DNA from: a bacterium
GTDB lineage: Bacteria; Patescibacteriota; Minisyncoccia; Phycocordibacterales; UBA2100
Reading direction: 5' to 3'
Length of the DNA stretch: 35,176 nucleotides
NCBI GenBank assembly: GCA_030648265.1
Contig: JAUSHX010000039.1
Coordinates: 1-35,176 of the forward strand
The position numbers and the translations under genes are program-made. Of the stretch, positions 28,925 to 35,159 are shown one piece after another (within the stretch, counting starts at the first letter, position 1; each line of letters begins with the position of its first letter). The notes under the pieces are model-generated. The model was not told the DNA's origin and searched no databases. It was given only the letters and a program-made list of their open reading frames with translations.

Positions 28925-29446
28925 TTATGGCGTGACAAGCGCCTTTATCTCAAACTGAAGCGTTCCGCCGGAGGCATCGGTAAGCGTTACGAACCTGTCT
29001 ATTTGCCCGACTCCGGCGGGGCCGTGCGCGTTCGGGTCGTAGATGACGCGGATAATGCGGCTCTCGCCGGGCTTTATTGTTTCGTTGGCTGGCGGAACAT
29101 AGCCCATGCCCGGCATACTAAACGGTCCCTTAAGCCTGCTGTCCGCTCCAACAATGAATGCAGTGGTGCACATGCAGGACGTGAGAACTGTTTTTATAGT
29201 AATGTCCTCACTCGTTGGATTGGTTACTGTGAACTCCTTGGTCACATTCCAGTTCTTCATTGAGATGGTGCCGAAATCGTAGAATGTTTCCGGAGAAGTG
29301 AGGGCGCTTTTTGCCCCGCTGGTCGCGGCTCCGGGAGCGCCTTGGACAGATGCCGCCGTTCCCGCTCTCCCTGCTGCACCCCAAATGAAGAGACCAGCGA
29401 TGACGAGGACAAAAACGACAGATGTTATGAGTGTTTTTGATTTCAT
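28925..29446 (-). CDS. DUF1573-domain exported protein
   Basis: A 173-residue protein. N-terminal signal anchor (about residues 5-23, TLITSVVFVLVIAGLFIWG), then a DUF1573/immunoglobulin-like domain: FYDFGTISMKNWNVTKEFTVTNPTSEDITIKTVLTSCMCTTAFIVG (Cys91 and Cys93 in the CMC pair) and PGESRIIRVIYDPNAHGPAGVGQIDRFVTL. The family repeatedly neighbours thiol-disulphide and CcdA-type genes, suggesting it is a thiol substrate or Cu scavenger outside the membrane. It is in a tight pair with the CcdA-like gene. Confidence 0.85.
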   Translation of the reverse strand: MKSKTLITSVVFVLVIAGLFIWGAAGRAGTAASVQGAPGAATSGAKSALTSPETFYDFGTISMKNWNVTKEFTVTNPTSEDITIKTVLTSCMCTTAFIVGADSRLKGPFSMPGMGYVPPANETIKPGESRIIRVIYDPNAHGPAGVGQIDRFVTLTDASGGTLQFEIKALVTP

Positions 29447-29504
29447 GGTTGTGAGTATTGGTTTTTGTAATTACAAATCAAAAACTCGCGTATAGGCGCG
29501 AGCT

Positions 29505-29540
29505 GGAGCACCAAAAAAGCAGTGGCTTTCTTGGCGCTCC
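29505..29540. other. Hairpin in the gap before DUF1573
   Basis: GGAGC-a-CCAA-a-AAAGC pairs with GCTTT-c-TTGG-c-GCTCC around AGTG. It begins at the stop codon of the upstream gene. 29447-29504 otherwise holds only a tgtaattaca palindrome (29464-29473). Confidence 0.5.
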
Positions 29541-29971
29541 TATTGCAAAGAGGGGCTGTGTTCAAACAATGAAAGCCAATGTGTCGTTTTTCTATCTCGC
29601 GCAGATGAATGGGGAGAGCCGTATAAATACCGTACGAGTTGCGGTTGGAGTGTGGGCGGACGAATAAGAAATATGAAAACTCCGTAGACGAGCAGGAGCA
29701 ACGCCACTATGAGAACAGTGAGGCTGGGACTTACGGGCGCATTGAGGAGAGATTGATACGAGGAGATGTGATGAATCGCGGCGGCGGCCAAATCTTGCGG
29801 ACACAACGGCGCTCCCATAACGGAGAACGGGCAATTTCCTTCCATTTTCCCGTCTGACCCGTATGACATGGCTGCAAAACCAAAGAAAACTACGGCGAGC
29901 ATCGCCAACAGCATCAGTGCTGAAAGAATTTGTTTTGCCGAAGATGTGTGATGTTCCGATTTTATGAACAT
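29540..29971 (-). CDS. Two-TM membrane protein (hypothetical)
   Basis: A 143-residue protein with TM helices at about residues 15-35 and 80-103. Between them GNCPFSVMGAPLCPQDLAAAAIHHISSYQSL has two Cys and two His, exposed on one side. The C-terminus is Arg/Pro-rich. I recognise no named family. The ATG 29971 is preferred over a TTG two codons earlier. It starts 6 bp after the stop of the 50-residue Cys-rich gene. Confidence 0.6.
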   Translation of the reverse strand: MFIKSEHHTSSAKQILSALMLLAMLAVVFFGFAAMSYGSDGKMEGNCPFSVMGAPLCPQDLAAAAIHHISSYQSLLNAPVSPSLTVLIVALLLLVYGVFIFLIRPPTLQPQLVRYLYGSPHSSARDRKTTHWLSLFEHSPSLQ

Positions 29972-29977
29972 AAGCAA

Positions 29978-30130
29978 TCAATTCTCAACAGCATGACTGA
30001 TAATTTCCAAATTGCAACTCTTATATTTCTTGCACCATGCTTCGCATTTCTTCATCCACTCGTCTTCTTTGTAGGTCAGCCCGCACTCACTGCAGACATA
30101 TTTGCCCGATTTTGCATTAGATGGTTCCAT
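29978..30130 (-). CDS. 50-residue Cys-rich (zinc-ribbon-like) protein
   Basis: A small ORF reading MEPSNAKSGKYVCSECGLTY and ending NLEIISHAVEN. Cys13, Cys16, Cys29, Cys33 and Cys39 form a C-x2-C...C-x3-C-x5-C pattern, like a rubredoxin/zinc-ribbon or copper-thiolate site. Similar peptides stand beside copper ATPases in other uncultivated bacteria and archaea (from memory, no name). It begins 4 bp after the copA stop and ends 6 bp before the next ATG, so it is clearly part of the operon. Confidence 0.7.
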   Translation of the reverse strand: MEPSNAKSGKYVCSECGLTYKEDEWMKKCEAWCKKYKSCNLEIISHAVEN

Positions 30131-30134
30131 AATT

Positions 30135-32663
30135 TTACAGTTGTTTGGCTTTCAGGCGAAGCGAATTGCCCACAACAGAAAGACTTGAGAATGCCATCGC
30201 GGCGCCGGCGAAAATCGGATTGAGCAGGATTCCGAAAAACGGGAAAAGGACTCCTGCGGCAACGGGGATAAAAGCGACGTTGTAGAAAAACGCCCAAAAA
30301 AGATTCTGTTTAATTATTTTCATCGTGCGCTTTGAAAGCTTGATTACTTCCGGAATAAGCATAAGGTCTCCCCTCATAAGCGTGATATTCGCTGATTCCA
30401 TGGCGATGTCCGTGCCTTCGCCCATGGCAATGCCGATATTTGCTTGAGTAAGCGCGGGCGCGTCGTTTATGCCGTCGCCTATCATTGCAACAATTTTTCC
30501 CTGCGCCTGCAGCTCACGCACTTTTTCCGATTTTTTGTCCGGCAGAACTTCGCTCATGACATTATCTATGCCCGCCTGCGCCGCGATGGCTCTGGCAGTG
30601 CGGTCATTGTCTCCGGTCAGCATCCAGACCTCTATATTATTTTCTTTTAGGGCGCGCACTGCTTTTATTGATTCTTTCTTCAACACATCGGCGACAGCGA
30701 GCGCGCCTTTGATTTTTTTATCAACCATGAGAATCATCACTGTCTTGCCGTCATTTTCAAGCTTTCTGACATCGTCTTCGTACGAAGAGATATTTAGTCC
30801 GACATCCGCGGCCAATGCCCTATTTCCCAAATATGCTTCAATTTTCTGGCCGGACTCGGAATTGGTTTGCAAAACTCCCCGCAGGCCTTTTCCTGATATT
30901 GCTTTGAATTCTTCCAATTTGTACAGTTCGATTTTTTCTTTTTTTGCATCATCTATAATCGCTCGCGCTAATGGATGCTCCGACCTCTGCTCCAGCGAGG
31001 CGGCAAGAGTAAGAACCTCTTTCCGGTTTTCATTATCAAACGCGATGACATCGGTTAATTGGGGCTTTCCCTCCGTAAGCGTACCCGTCTTATCCAGAAT
31101 GACCGCGTTTATCTTATTGGCAATTTCAAGCGAAGCGGCATCTTTCACCAGAATTCCCTTGCCGGCGGCATTGCCCGAAGCAACCATAATCGCCATCGGG
31201 GTCGCGAGCCCCAGAGCGCACGGGCAAGCGATTATCAAGACAGCGACAAAATTAACGAGAGCAAAAGTGAAAGAAGGAACAGGCCCGAAAAAGAACCAAA
31301 CGATAAAGGTCAAAAAAGCAATAACGAAAACCGCCGGAACAAAATACGAAGAAATTAAATCGGCCAAGCGCTGAATCGGCGCCTTGGAGCCTTGAGCGTC
31401 TTCCACCATTTTAATAATTTGCGAAAGCACGGTATCTTTGCCGATTTTTGTCGCTTGGAAAGTGAATGTTCCGAATTTGTTTATGGTACTGCCGATAACC
31501 GCGCTTCCGACTTTTTTGTGAACCGGCATTGACTCTCCGGTAATCATTGATTCGTCAATTTCAGATTCTCCCTCCGTTATCTTTCCGTCAACTGGAATTC
31601 TTTCTCCGGGACGGACGACTATCATGTCCCCGACCTGCACTTCAGAAATGGATATTTCAATCTCTTTCCCGCCACGCAAAATTTTCGCGGTTTTGGGCTG
31701 TAAGCCGATAAGCTTTTTTATCGCTTCCGAAGCTCTTCCCTTCATAAGAACCTCAAAATATTTTCCCAAAAGAATCAGGACGATGATAATCGCCGAGGTG
31801 TCAAAATAGATTGCCGGCGCTAGTCCTCCTTGTGCGAAATAAAACGGGAAAACCGTAACTGCCACGCTGTAGAAATACGCCGCCAGAGTTCCGATGGCAA
31901 TCAGCGTGTTCATATCGGCGGTGCGGTATTTTATAAGAAGTCTAAGGCCGCTATAGAACTGCCAACCGACCCAAAATTGCACCGGAGTAGTTAAAACGAG
32001 AAGTATCCAGTGATTATTAAAAATTTGCGGCATGAAAGAGAACCACTGCGGGAAACTGCCCAAGAATATGAGAACCGAGAGAATGCCTCCGACTGCAAGT
32101 TTCGTTTCCAAAATCTTCAGTTGCTTTTCGCGTTCATTTTTTTCTCTATCCAAAAGGTCTTCCGTCTTCCCCTCTTCCTTAATCGGTTTGTAGCCGGCAT
32201 CAGCAATAACTCTGAAAATACCGTCAACAGATATCAGAGACGAGTCAAAAACCACTTTTGCGCGCTGATTTGGGAAATCTACATCTGTATTTACAACTCC
32301 CGACAATTTCTTAAGCGCGCCCTCTACAATCATCGCGCAATGAGGAGAATCCATGCCCAAAACTTTTATTGAGATTGTTTCCGTTTTTTTGCCGCCAGAT
32401 GTTTTCTTTTTCTTATCTGCTACAGCTTCTACTGCCGCAGTTTTTTCTTCTGCTCCTATATCAAGACGGTAGCCGACAGATTCTATTGTTTTTGCGAGTC
32501 CAGATTCGGAAATAATATTTTCATCAAATTCAATTTTGGTCGTTTCGGTAGCAAAATTCGCTGTAGCCGACCTCACGCCGGCCGTTTTAGAGAGTACGCG
32601 CTCAATCACAGCAACGCAGCTAGCGCAATGCATACCGCGTATCTTGAAGGTTTTATTGGTCAT
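30135..32663 (-). CDS. copA: Cu(I)-translocating P1B-type ATPase
   Basis: An 842-residue copper exporter. First HMA domain GMHCASC (residues 10-16); a second HMA-like domain at about 95-160 keeps the fold but has GMDSPHC with a single Cys. Then eight TM helices with CPC (480-482) in TM6, Y794-N795 in TM7 and M823..S826-S827 in TM8, the Cu(I) subclass pattern; actuator TGES (375-378), phosphorylation DKTGT (524-528), HP locus (563-564), and GDGIND hinge (729-734). It moves Cu(I) out of the cytoplasm at the cost of ATP. The ATG 32663 is chosen; an earlier ATG-type codon at 32696 adds residues without family similarity. It lies 70 bp after csoR. Confidence 0.95.
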   Translation of the reverse strand: MTNKTFKIRGMHCASCVAVIERVLSKTAGVRSATANFATETTKIEFDENIISESGLAKTIESVGYRLDIGAEEKTAAVEAVADKKKKTSGGKKTETISIKVLGMDSPHCAMIVEGALKKLSGVVNTDVDFPNQRAKVVFDSSLISVDGIFRVIADAGYKPIKEEGKTEDLLDREKNEREKQLKILETKLAVGGILSVLIFLGSFPQWFSFMPQIFNNHWILLVLTTPVQFWVGWQFYSGLRLLIKYRTADMNTLIAIGTLAAYFYSVAVTVFPFYFAQGGLAPAIYFDTSAIIIVLILLGKYFEVLMKGRASEAIKKLIGLQPKTAKILRGGKEIEISISEVQVGDMIVVRPGERIPVDGKITEGESEIDESMITGESMPVHKKVGSAVIGSTINKFGTFTFQATKIGKDTVLSQIIKMVEDAQGSKAPIQRLADLISSYFVPAVFVIAFLTFIVWFFFGPVPSFTFALVNFVAVLIIACPCALGLATPMAIMVASGNAAGKGILVKDAASLEIANKINAVILDKTGTLTEGKPQLTDVIAFDNENRKEVLTLAASLEQRSEHPLARAIIDDAKKEKIELYKLEEFKAISGKGLRGVLQTNSESGQKIEAYLGNRALAADVGLNISSYEDDVRKLENDGKTVMILMVDKKIKGALAVADVLKKESIKAVRALKENNIEVWMLTGDNDRTARAIAAQAGIDNVMSEVLPDKKSEKVRELQAQGKIVAMIGDGINDAPALTQANIGIAMGEGTDIAMESANITLMRGDLMLIPEVIKLSKRTMKIIKQNLFWAFFYNVAFIPVAAGVLFPFFGILLNPIFAGAAMAFSSLSVVGNSLRLKAKQL

Positions 32664-32702
32664 ATAGTTGCGATGGTTTTGTAAATGATTTATCAAGCTT
32701 GC

Positions 32703-32732
32703 TATAGGCTAATTCGCGCGAATTAGCCTATA
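32703..32732. other. 30-bp perfect palindrome between csoR and copA
   Basis: TATAGGCTAATTCGC and its exact complement, no loop, immediately after the csoR-like stop. There is no downstream T-run on the minus strand, so it may stabilise the csoR segment or weaken read-through into copA. Confidence 0.65.
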
Positions 32733-32993
32733 TCACTTTCTCTTCAATTTATAAACCTTCAAAATCTCCCCGACTGCCTTTTTCGCGCTTCCGCTTTGTA
32801 TCTGCTTCACGACGCAGGTTGAAAGATGCTCCTGTAAAATCATATCTTCCACATTGGAAAGACCCTGCTTGACCGCGGAACTTTGGGTAATGACGTCAAT
32901 GCAATAGGTGCCCTTCTCTATCATGTCTCGGAGCCCTCGCACTTGGCCTTCAATAATTTTCAAACGCCGCGCGATAGTATTGTCAGCTTTCAT
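32733..32993 (-). CDS. csoR: CsoR-family copper-sensing repressor
   Basis: An 86-residue all-helical DUF156 repressor. The Cu(I) fingerprint is intact: Cys31 (GTYCIDVITQ), His56 and Cys60 (QEHLSTCV), with RLKIIEGQVRGLRDMIE at the N-terminus. In the family, Cu(I) binding releases the protein from a C-rich/G-rich palindrome; such a site occurs in the promoter at 33336-33363. The C-H-C ligand set favours copper over formaldehyde (FrmR) or nickel (RcnR). It is second in the operon, so it represses itself. Confidence 0.92.
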   Translation of the reverse strand: MKADNTIARRLKIIEGQVRGLRDMIEKGTYCIDVITQSSAVKQGLSNVEDMILQEHLSTCVVKQIQSGSAKKAVGEILKVYKLKRK

Positions 32994-33003
32994 ACGTGAA
33001 TAT

Positions 33004-33291
33004 TTATGCGTGGATGTCCTTTTTCATGCTTTCAAACTGCTCCTTCGTCAGTTCTCCCTTTGCGTAACGTGTCTTAAGAATATCCAACGCTGTACCATGT
33101 GCAGAATTGGTTGAGCTATTATTTGAGCCGATAGAGTGGGTATCGGCACCTGTAGACGGGCTGGAAGATGCATTTCGCACGAGCCAGACAATGCCGGCAA
33201 TGACAAGCGCCCAAAAAGCGAGCATTCCGATAAACCCGATGAAATGAAACGGCAAGAAGCCACCGTCATAATTCCCGTAGTAGTACATCAT
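33004..33291 (-). CDS. SHOCT-domain membrane protein, first gene of the copper operon
   Basis: A 95-residue protein. Tyr/Gly-rich start, one TM helix (about residues 17-39, FIGFIGMLAFWALVIAGIVWLV), a linker, and a C-terminal SHOCT domain (ALDILKTRYAKGELTKEQFESMKKDI), a short helical oligomerisation module. The linker (about 41-54, SSSPSTGADTHSIGS) is encoded by a REP-like element (33127-33161), an in-frame insertion in a tolerant place. Two adjacent ATGs make the start ambiguous by one codon. The proximity to the operator and CsoR shows it is the first gene under copper control. Confidence 0.8.
   Translation of the reverse strand: MMYYYGNYDGGFLPFHFIGFIGMLAFWALVIAGIVWLVRNASSSPSTGADTHSIGSNNSSTNSAHGTALDILKTRYAKGELTKEQFESMKKDIHA
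33127..33161 (-). repeat. REP-like element, copy 5 (inside coding sequence)
   Basis: Plus-strand order: GCCGATA-GAGTGGG-TATCGGC then acctGTAGACgggc. 7-bp stem, 7-nt loop, in frame with the SHOCT gene. Confidence 0.8.
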
Positions 33292-33335
33292 AAGATTAAT
33301 TATTTGATGTTAGGTTAATTTACTAACGTACCCCT

Positions 33336-33363
33336 AGTATACCCCCTAGGGGGTATCCGTCAA
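33336..33363 (-). promoter_or_regulatory. Copper operon promoter with CsoR-type operator
   Basis: -35 TTGACG (33363-33358), 16-nt spacer, -10 TATACT (33341-33336). The spacer is filled by the perfect palindrome ATACCCCCTAGGGGGTAT (33339-33356), the form known for CsoR operators in Firmicutes. A second partial site GTACCCCTAG (33329-33338) overlaps the -10. Repressor binding here would directly block polymerase. Confidence 0.85.
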
Positions 33364-33482
33364 CCCCGTTAGAAGTAGCCCGTCTATAGATGCACATCTC
33401 AACCTGATGTGTCCTCTCCAAAGGCCTTTCGGGCGCGCCTGCCTGCGCAGGCAGGCCAGCGCGGGCGCGACTTCTAACGGGG
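33364..33482. mobile_element. MITE-like element, second copy
   Basis: CCCCGTTAGAAGT (33364-33376) and ACTTCTAACGGGG (33470-33482) arms enclose 93 bp. TCAA flanks both ends (33360-33363 and 33483-33486), a candidate 4-bp target duplication. The interior carries REP-like copy 6 (33378-33412) and a 20-bp gcctgcctgc/gcaggcaggc palindrome (33438-33457), so the element looks composite. The left end abuts the -35 box of the copper promoter. Confidence 0.75.
33378..33412 (+). repeat. REP-like element, copy 6 (intergenic)
   Basis: GCCCGTCTATAGAT-g-CACATC-TCAACCT-GATGTG. The stem sequence differs from copies 1-5 but the head, 6-bp stem and 7-nt loop are kept. It lies inside the MITE-like element. Confidence 0.7.
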
Positions 33483-33486
33483 TCAA

Positions 33487-33638
33487 TGGCGTGGAACTGT
33501 GGAAAACCCGATCCGCCAGCTGGCGGGCCTTTAAATGAAACTTGGCGACTCTCTTTGCACACTTGGACAAGTCTAACTGTCCTGCTTTCCAAAAAGGCCA
33601 GAGGTCAGATAGTGAACCGCCGAGAAGTGACGCGTGAA
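33487..33638. other. Intergenic region between the MITE-like element and the metzincin gene
   Basis: About 150 bp with no supported gene. It contains a 14-bp perfect palindrome CCGCCAGCTGGCGG (33513-33526) and the word actgtggaaaacc (33494-33507), which recurs at 34604-34617 beside another REP-like copy. The two regions may share an ancestral element. Confidence 0.45.
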
Positions 33639-34439
33639 TTAGTCCGCCCAGATAACGAAGGTGAATATCTTTTGCCCATTCCCCATATCGCGCACATAGA
33701 GAGGACTTCGTCCGTCGCGAGATGTCCGTATCGCCTTCCCCCATTCCGAGGCGTTGGATGTATCAATATTATCTGCACTTACGGCTCCCGACGCAGCAGA
33801 TGTTTTACTCACGGTGGTGAATGTATCGAAGTGAGTGTAGACAGAGGCCAGCTGATCGTAATCGTGCGTGTTCGGATGCTCGTTACTAAGCTGATTGTAG
33901 AGCGTGCCGCTCGGGTCATTCGTGTAATCCATGCAGGTGCCGAGATTCGGATTCCCGAAGGCCTCATCTTGATGGTCAAGCCCGAACGTGTGCCCGATTT
34001 CCTGACAGGCGACAAATTGTCTCCACGCCGGCGTGTTGTATCTTGCTGTGTTGAAGTAGGTGTCGTTCAGCTTGACCGTCCCTTGCGTGATGTGGCTTCC
34101 GCTGACCCATACTGTTGCGATGCCCAGCCAGCCATTGTTGCCGTACTTGCTGTTGCATACTTCCACGCGGCCGCTGCTTGCGCGGCAATTCTTCGGATTA
34201 CTTACGCCCTTCACGACTGCGGTATCCAGCACAGATGAAGCGCTCCAGTCGCCTGATGCGACGGAGAGATGCGCGTCCCATGCGAATGACACATTATCGC
34301 CGAGTTTAAGTGTGAACGGGTTTGCGGTGCGTGCCCAATGGTAACCGCCCCACGAATGATTCGCGTAAGCGGGCACTGCCATGAGGAGCGCATAGAGCGC
34401 GATTATGCCAGTCACTGAAATTGCAATTGTTCTTTTCAT
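33639..34439 (-). CDS. Secreted metzincin-like metalloprotease with QExGH motif
   Basis: A 266-residue protein. Signal peptide (residues 1-26, ending PAYA). The zinc-site region is CQEIGHTFGLDHQDEAFGNPNLGTCMDYTNDP (split here as CQEIGHTFGLDH then QDEAFGNPNLG then TCMDYTNDP): Glu147, His150 and His156 fit HExxHxxGxxH of metzincins, but the first ligand position is Gln146, and the Met-turn appears as TCMDY. Homologs with QExGH are known from actinobacteria, so this is a family trait rather than a decay. Whether it cleaves peptides is uncertain. The -35 TTGAAG (34475-34470) and -10 TAAATT (34453-34448) put the start at the ATG, leaderless. C-terminal region contains WGKAIRTSRDG and FTFVIWAD. Confidence 0.75.
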   Translation of the reverse strand: MKRTIAISVTGIIALYALLMAVPAYANHSWGGYHWARTANPFTLKLGDNVSFAWDAHLSVASGDWSASSVLDTAVVKGVSNPKNCRASSGRVEVCNSKYGNNGWLGIATVWVSGSHITQGTVKLNDTYFNTARYNTPAWRQFVACQEIGHTFGLDHQDEAFGNPNLGTCMDYTNDPSGTLYNQLSNEHPNTHDYDQLASVYTHFDTFTTVSKTSAASGAVSADNIDTSNASEWGKAIRTSRDGRSPLYVRDMGNGQKIFTFVIWAD

Positions 34440-34447
34440 ATAATTCA

Positions 34448-34475
34448 AATTTAGTTAGAGTTTTTAATGCTTCAA
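34448..34475 (-). promoter_or_regulatory. Promoter of the metzincin-like gene
   Basis: -35 TTGAAG (34475-34470), 16-nt spacer, -10 TAAATT (34453-34448); 8 nt to the ATG. Consistent with a leaderless transcript. Confidence 0.5.
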
Positions 34476-34545
34476 TCTAGGCGCAATGGTAGCATGGCCC
34501 CTGAAACTCAACAATTGAAAATTTGCACACGGTGCCAGTCAACAG

Positions 34546-34578
34546 GCACATCAGATGGAGATGTGCGCCCGTAGACGG
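34546..34578 (-). repeat. REP-like element, copy 7 (intergenic)
   Basis: Plus-strand order: GCACATC-AGATGGA-GATGTGC then gcccGTAGACgg. It is the inverted sister of copy 6 (33378-33412): same CACATC/GATGTG stem and near-identical loop. Confidence 0.75.
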
Positions 34579-34765
34579 CGGTCCCTCTCGGGGGATGCGA
34601 GGGACTGTGGAAAACCTCAACGGCTCAGACCCCGTATGAGCCGTTTGGCGTGGCTTAATTCCTGCATTTCATCAGGGCTATACGCTACTCGCTATCCGCT
34701 ATTCCCTCACCCTCATTGCATCTTTCCTATTGCCTATTTTTTCCTAGTGCCTTTTGCCTACCCAA
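34579..34765. repeat. Intergenic hairpins and low-complexity words
   Basis: No gene. TCCCTC/GAGGGA (about 34582-34604), AACGGCTCA/TGAGCCGTT (34619-34645, 9 bp) and then ctatacgctactcgctatccgc / cctattgcctattt words (34678-34760, quoted in parts). TGAGCCGTT also occurs at 2435-2443 beside the first MITE-like copy. Confidence 0.5.
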
Positions 34766-35152
34766 CTACGTGACCCGATAGGATACCGTTTTTCCGGCTT
34801 CGCCCACCTGCACGATTCGCCCTTCCGATTCAAGCTCCTGCAAATACCGCTCCGCAGTCGCATCGGAGACGCCGAGGAGCGCTTGCACCTCGTCGTTCCG
34901 GATACTTCCCTTCTGCTGTATTTCCGCAAACACCTTTTCCACGGCACTCTTCCGCGCCTCCGTCCGCGCGTCGTTCAAGATGTTGCTCTGCCTTTCTGCG
35001 GCCTTAGGCGAAGGATGCGGCGAAGCGGGAACAAAATATAAAAACCAGAGGAACCACAATAGCCACAGCGCCCCGAACCAGTCCCCGCGCAAAAGCGGCC
35101 CGACTCCCAAGAACCCGAGAAACCCCAAAAATCCCAAATACCGCCTGTTCAT
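34766..35152 (-). CDS. Membrane-tethered winged-helix protein
   Basis: A 128-residue protein. N-terminal hydrophobic region (residues 5-42, repeated GFLGFLGFLG then WLLWFLWFLYFV), probably one or two TM passes, then a charged linker and a winged-helix domain (about 68-127: AVEKVFAEIQQKGSIRNDEVQALLGVSDATAERYLQELESEGRIVQVGEAG). Such membrane-tethered HTH proteins are common in Parcubacteria; targets are unknown. TACAAT with an upstream TG (35160-35168) is 7 nt before the ATG (leaderless). Confidence 0.75.
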   Translation of the reverse strand: MNRRYLGFLGFLGFLGVGPLLRGDWFGALWLLWFLWFLYFVPASPHPSPKAAERQSNILNDARTEARKSAVEKVFAEIQQKGSIRNDEVQALLGVSDATAERYLQELESEGRIVQVGEAGKTVSYRVT

Positions 35153-35159
35153 AAGAATT

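Noticed and set aside
28925-28938. Longer start (28938) for the CcdA-like gene
   Set aside because: It would overlap the DUF1573 stop by 14 bp; the ATG at 28923 leaves a 1-bp gap as at neighbouring junctions.
33323-33744. Minus-strand ORFs of 89 and 132 codons between the copper promoter and the metzincin gene
   Set aside because: They read through the MITE-like element and its palindromes, overlap a real gene in another frame, and lack any recognisable motif or start signal.
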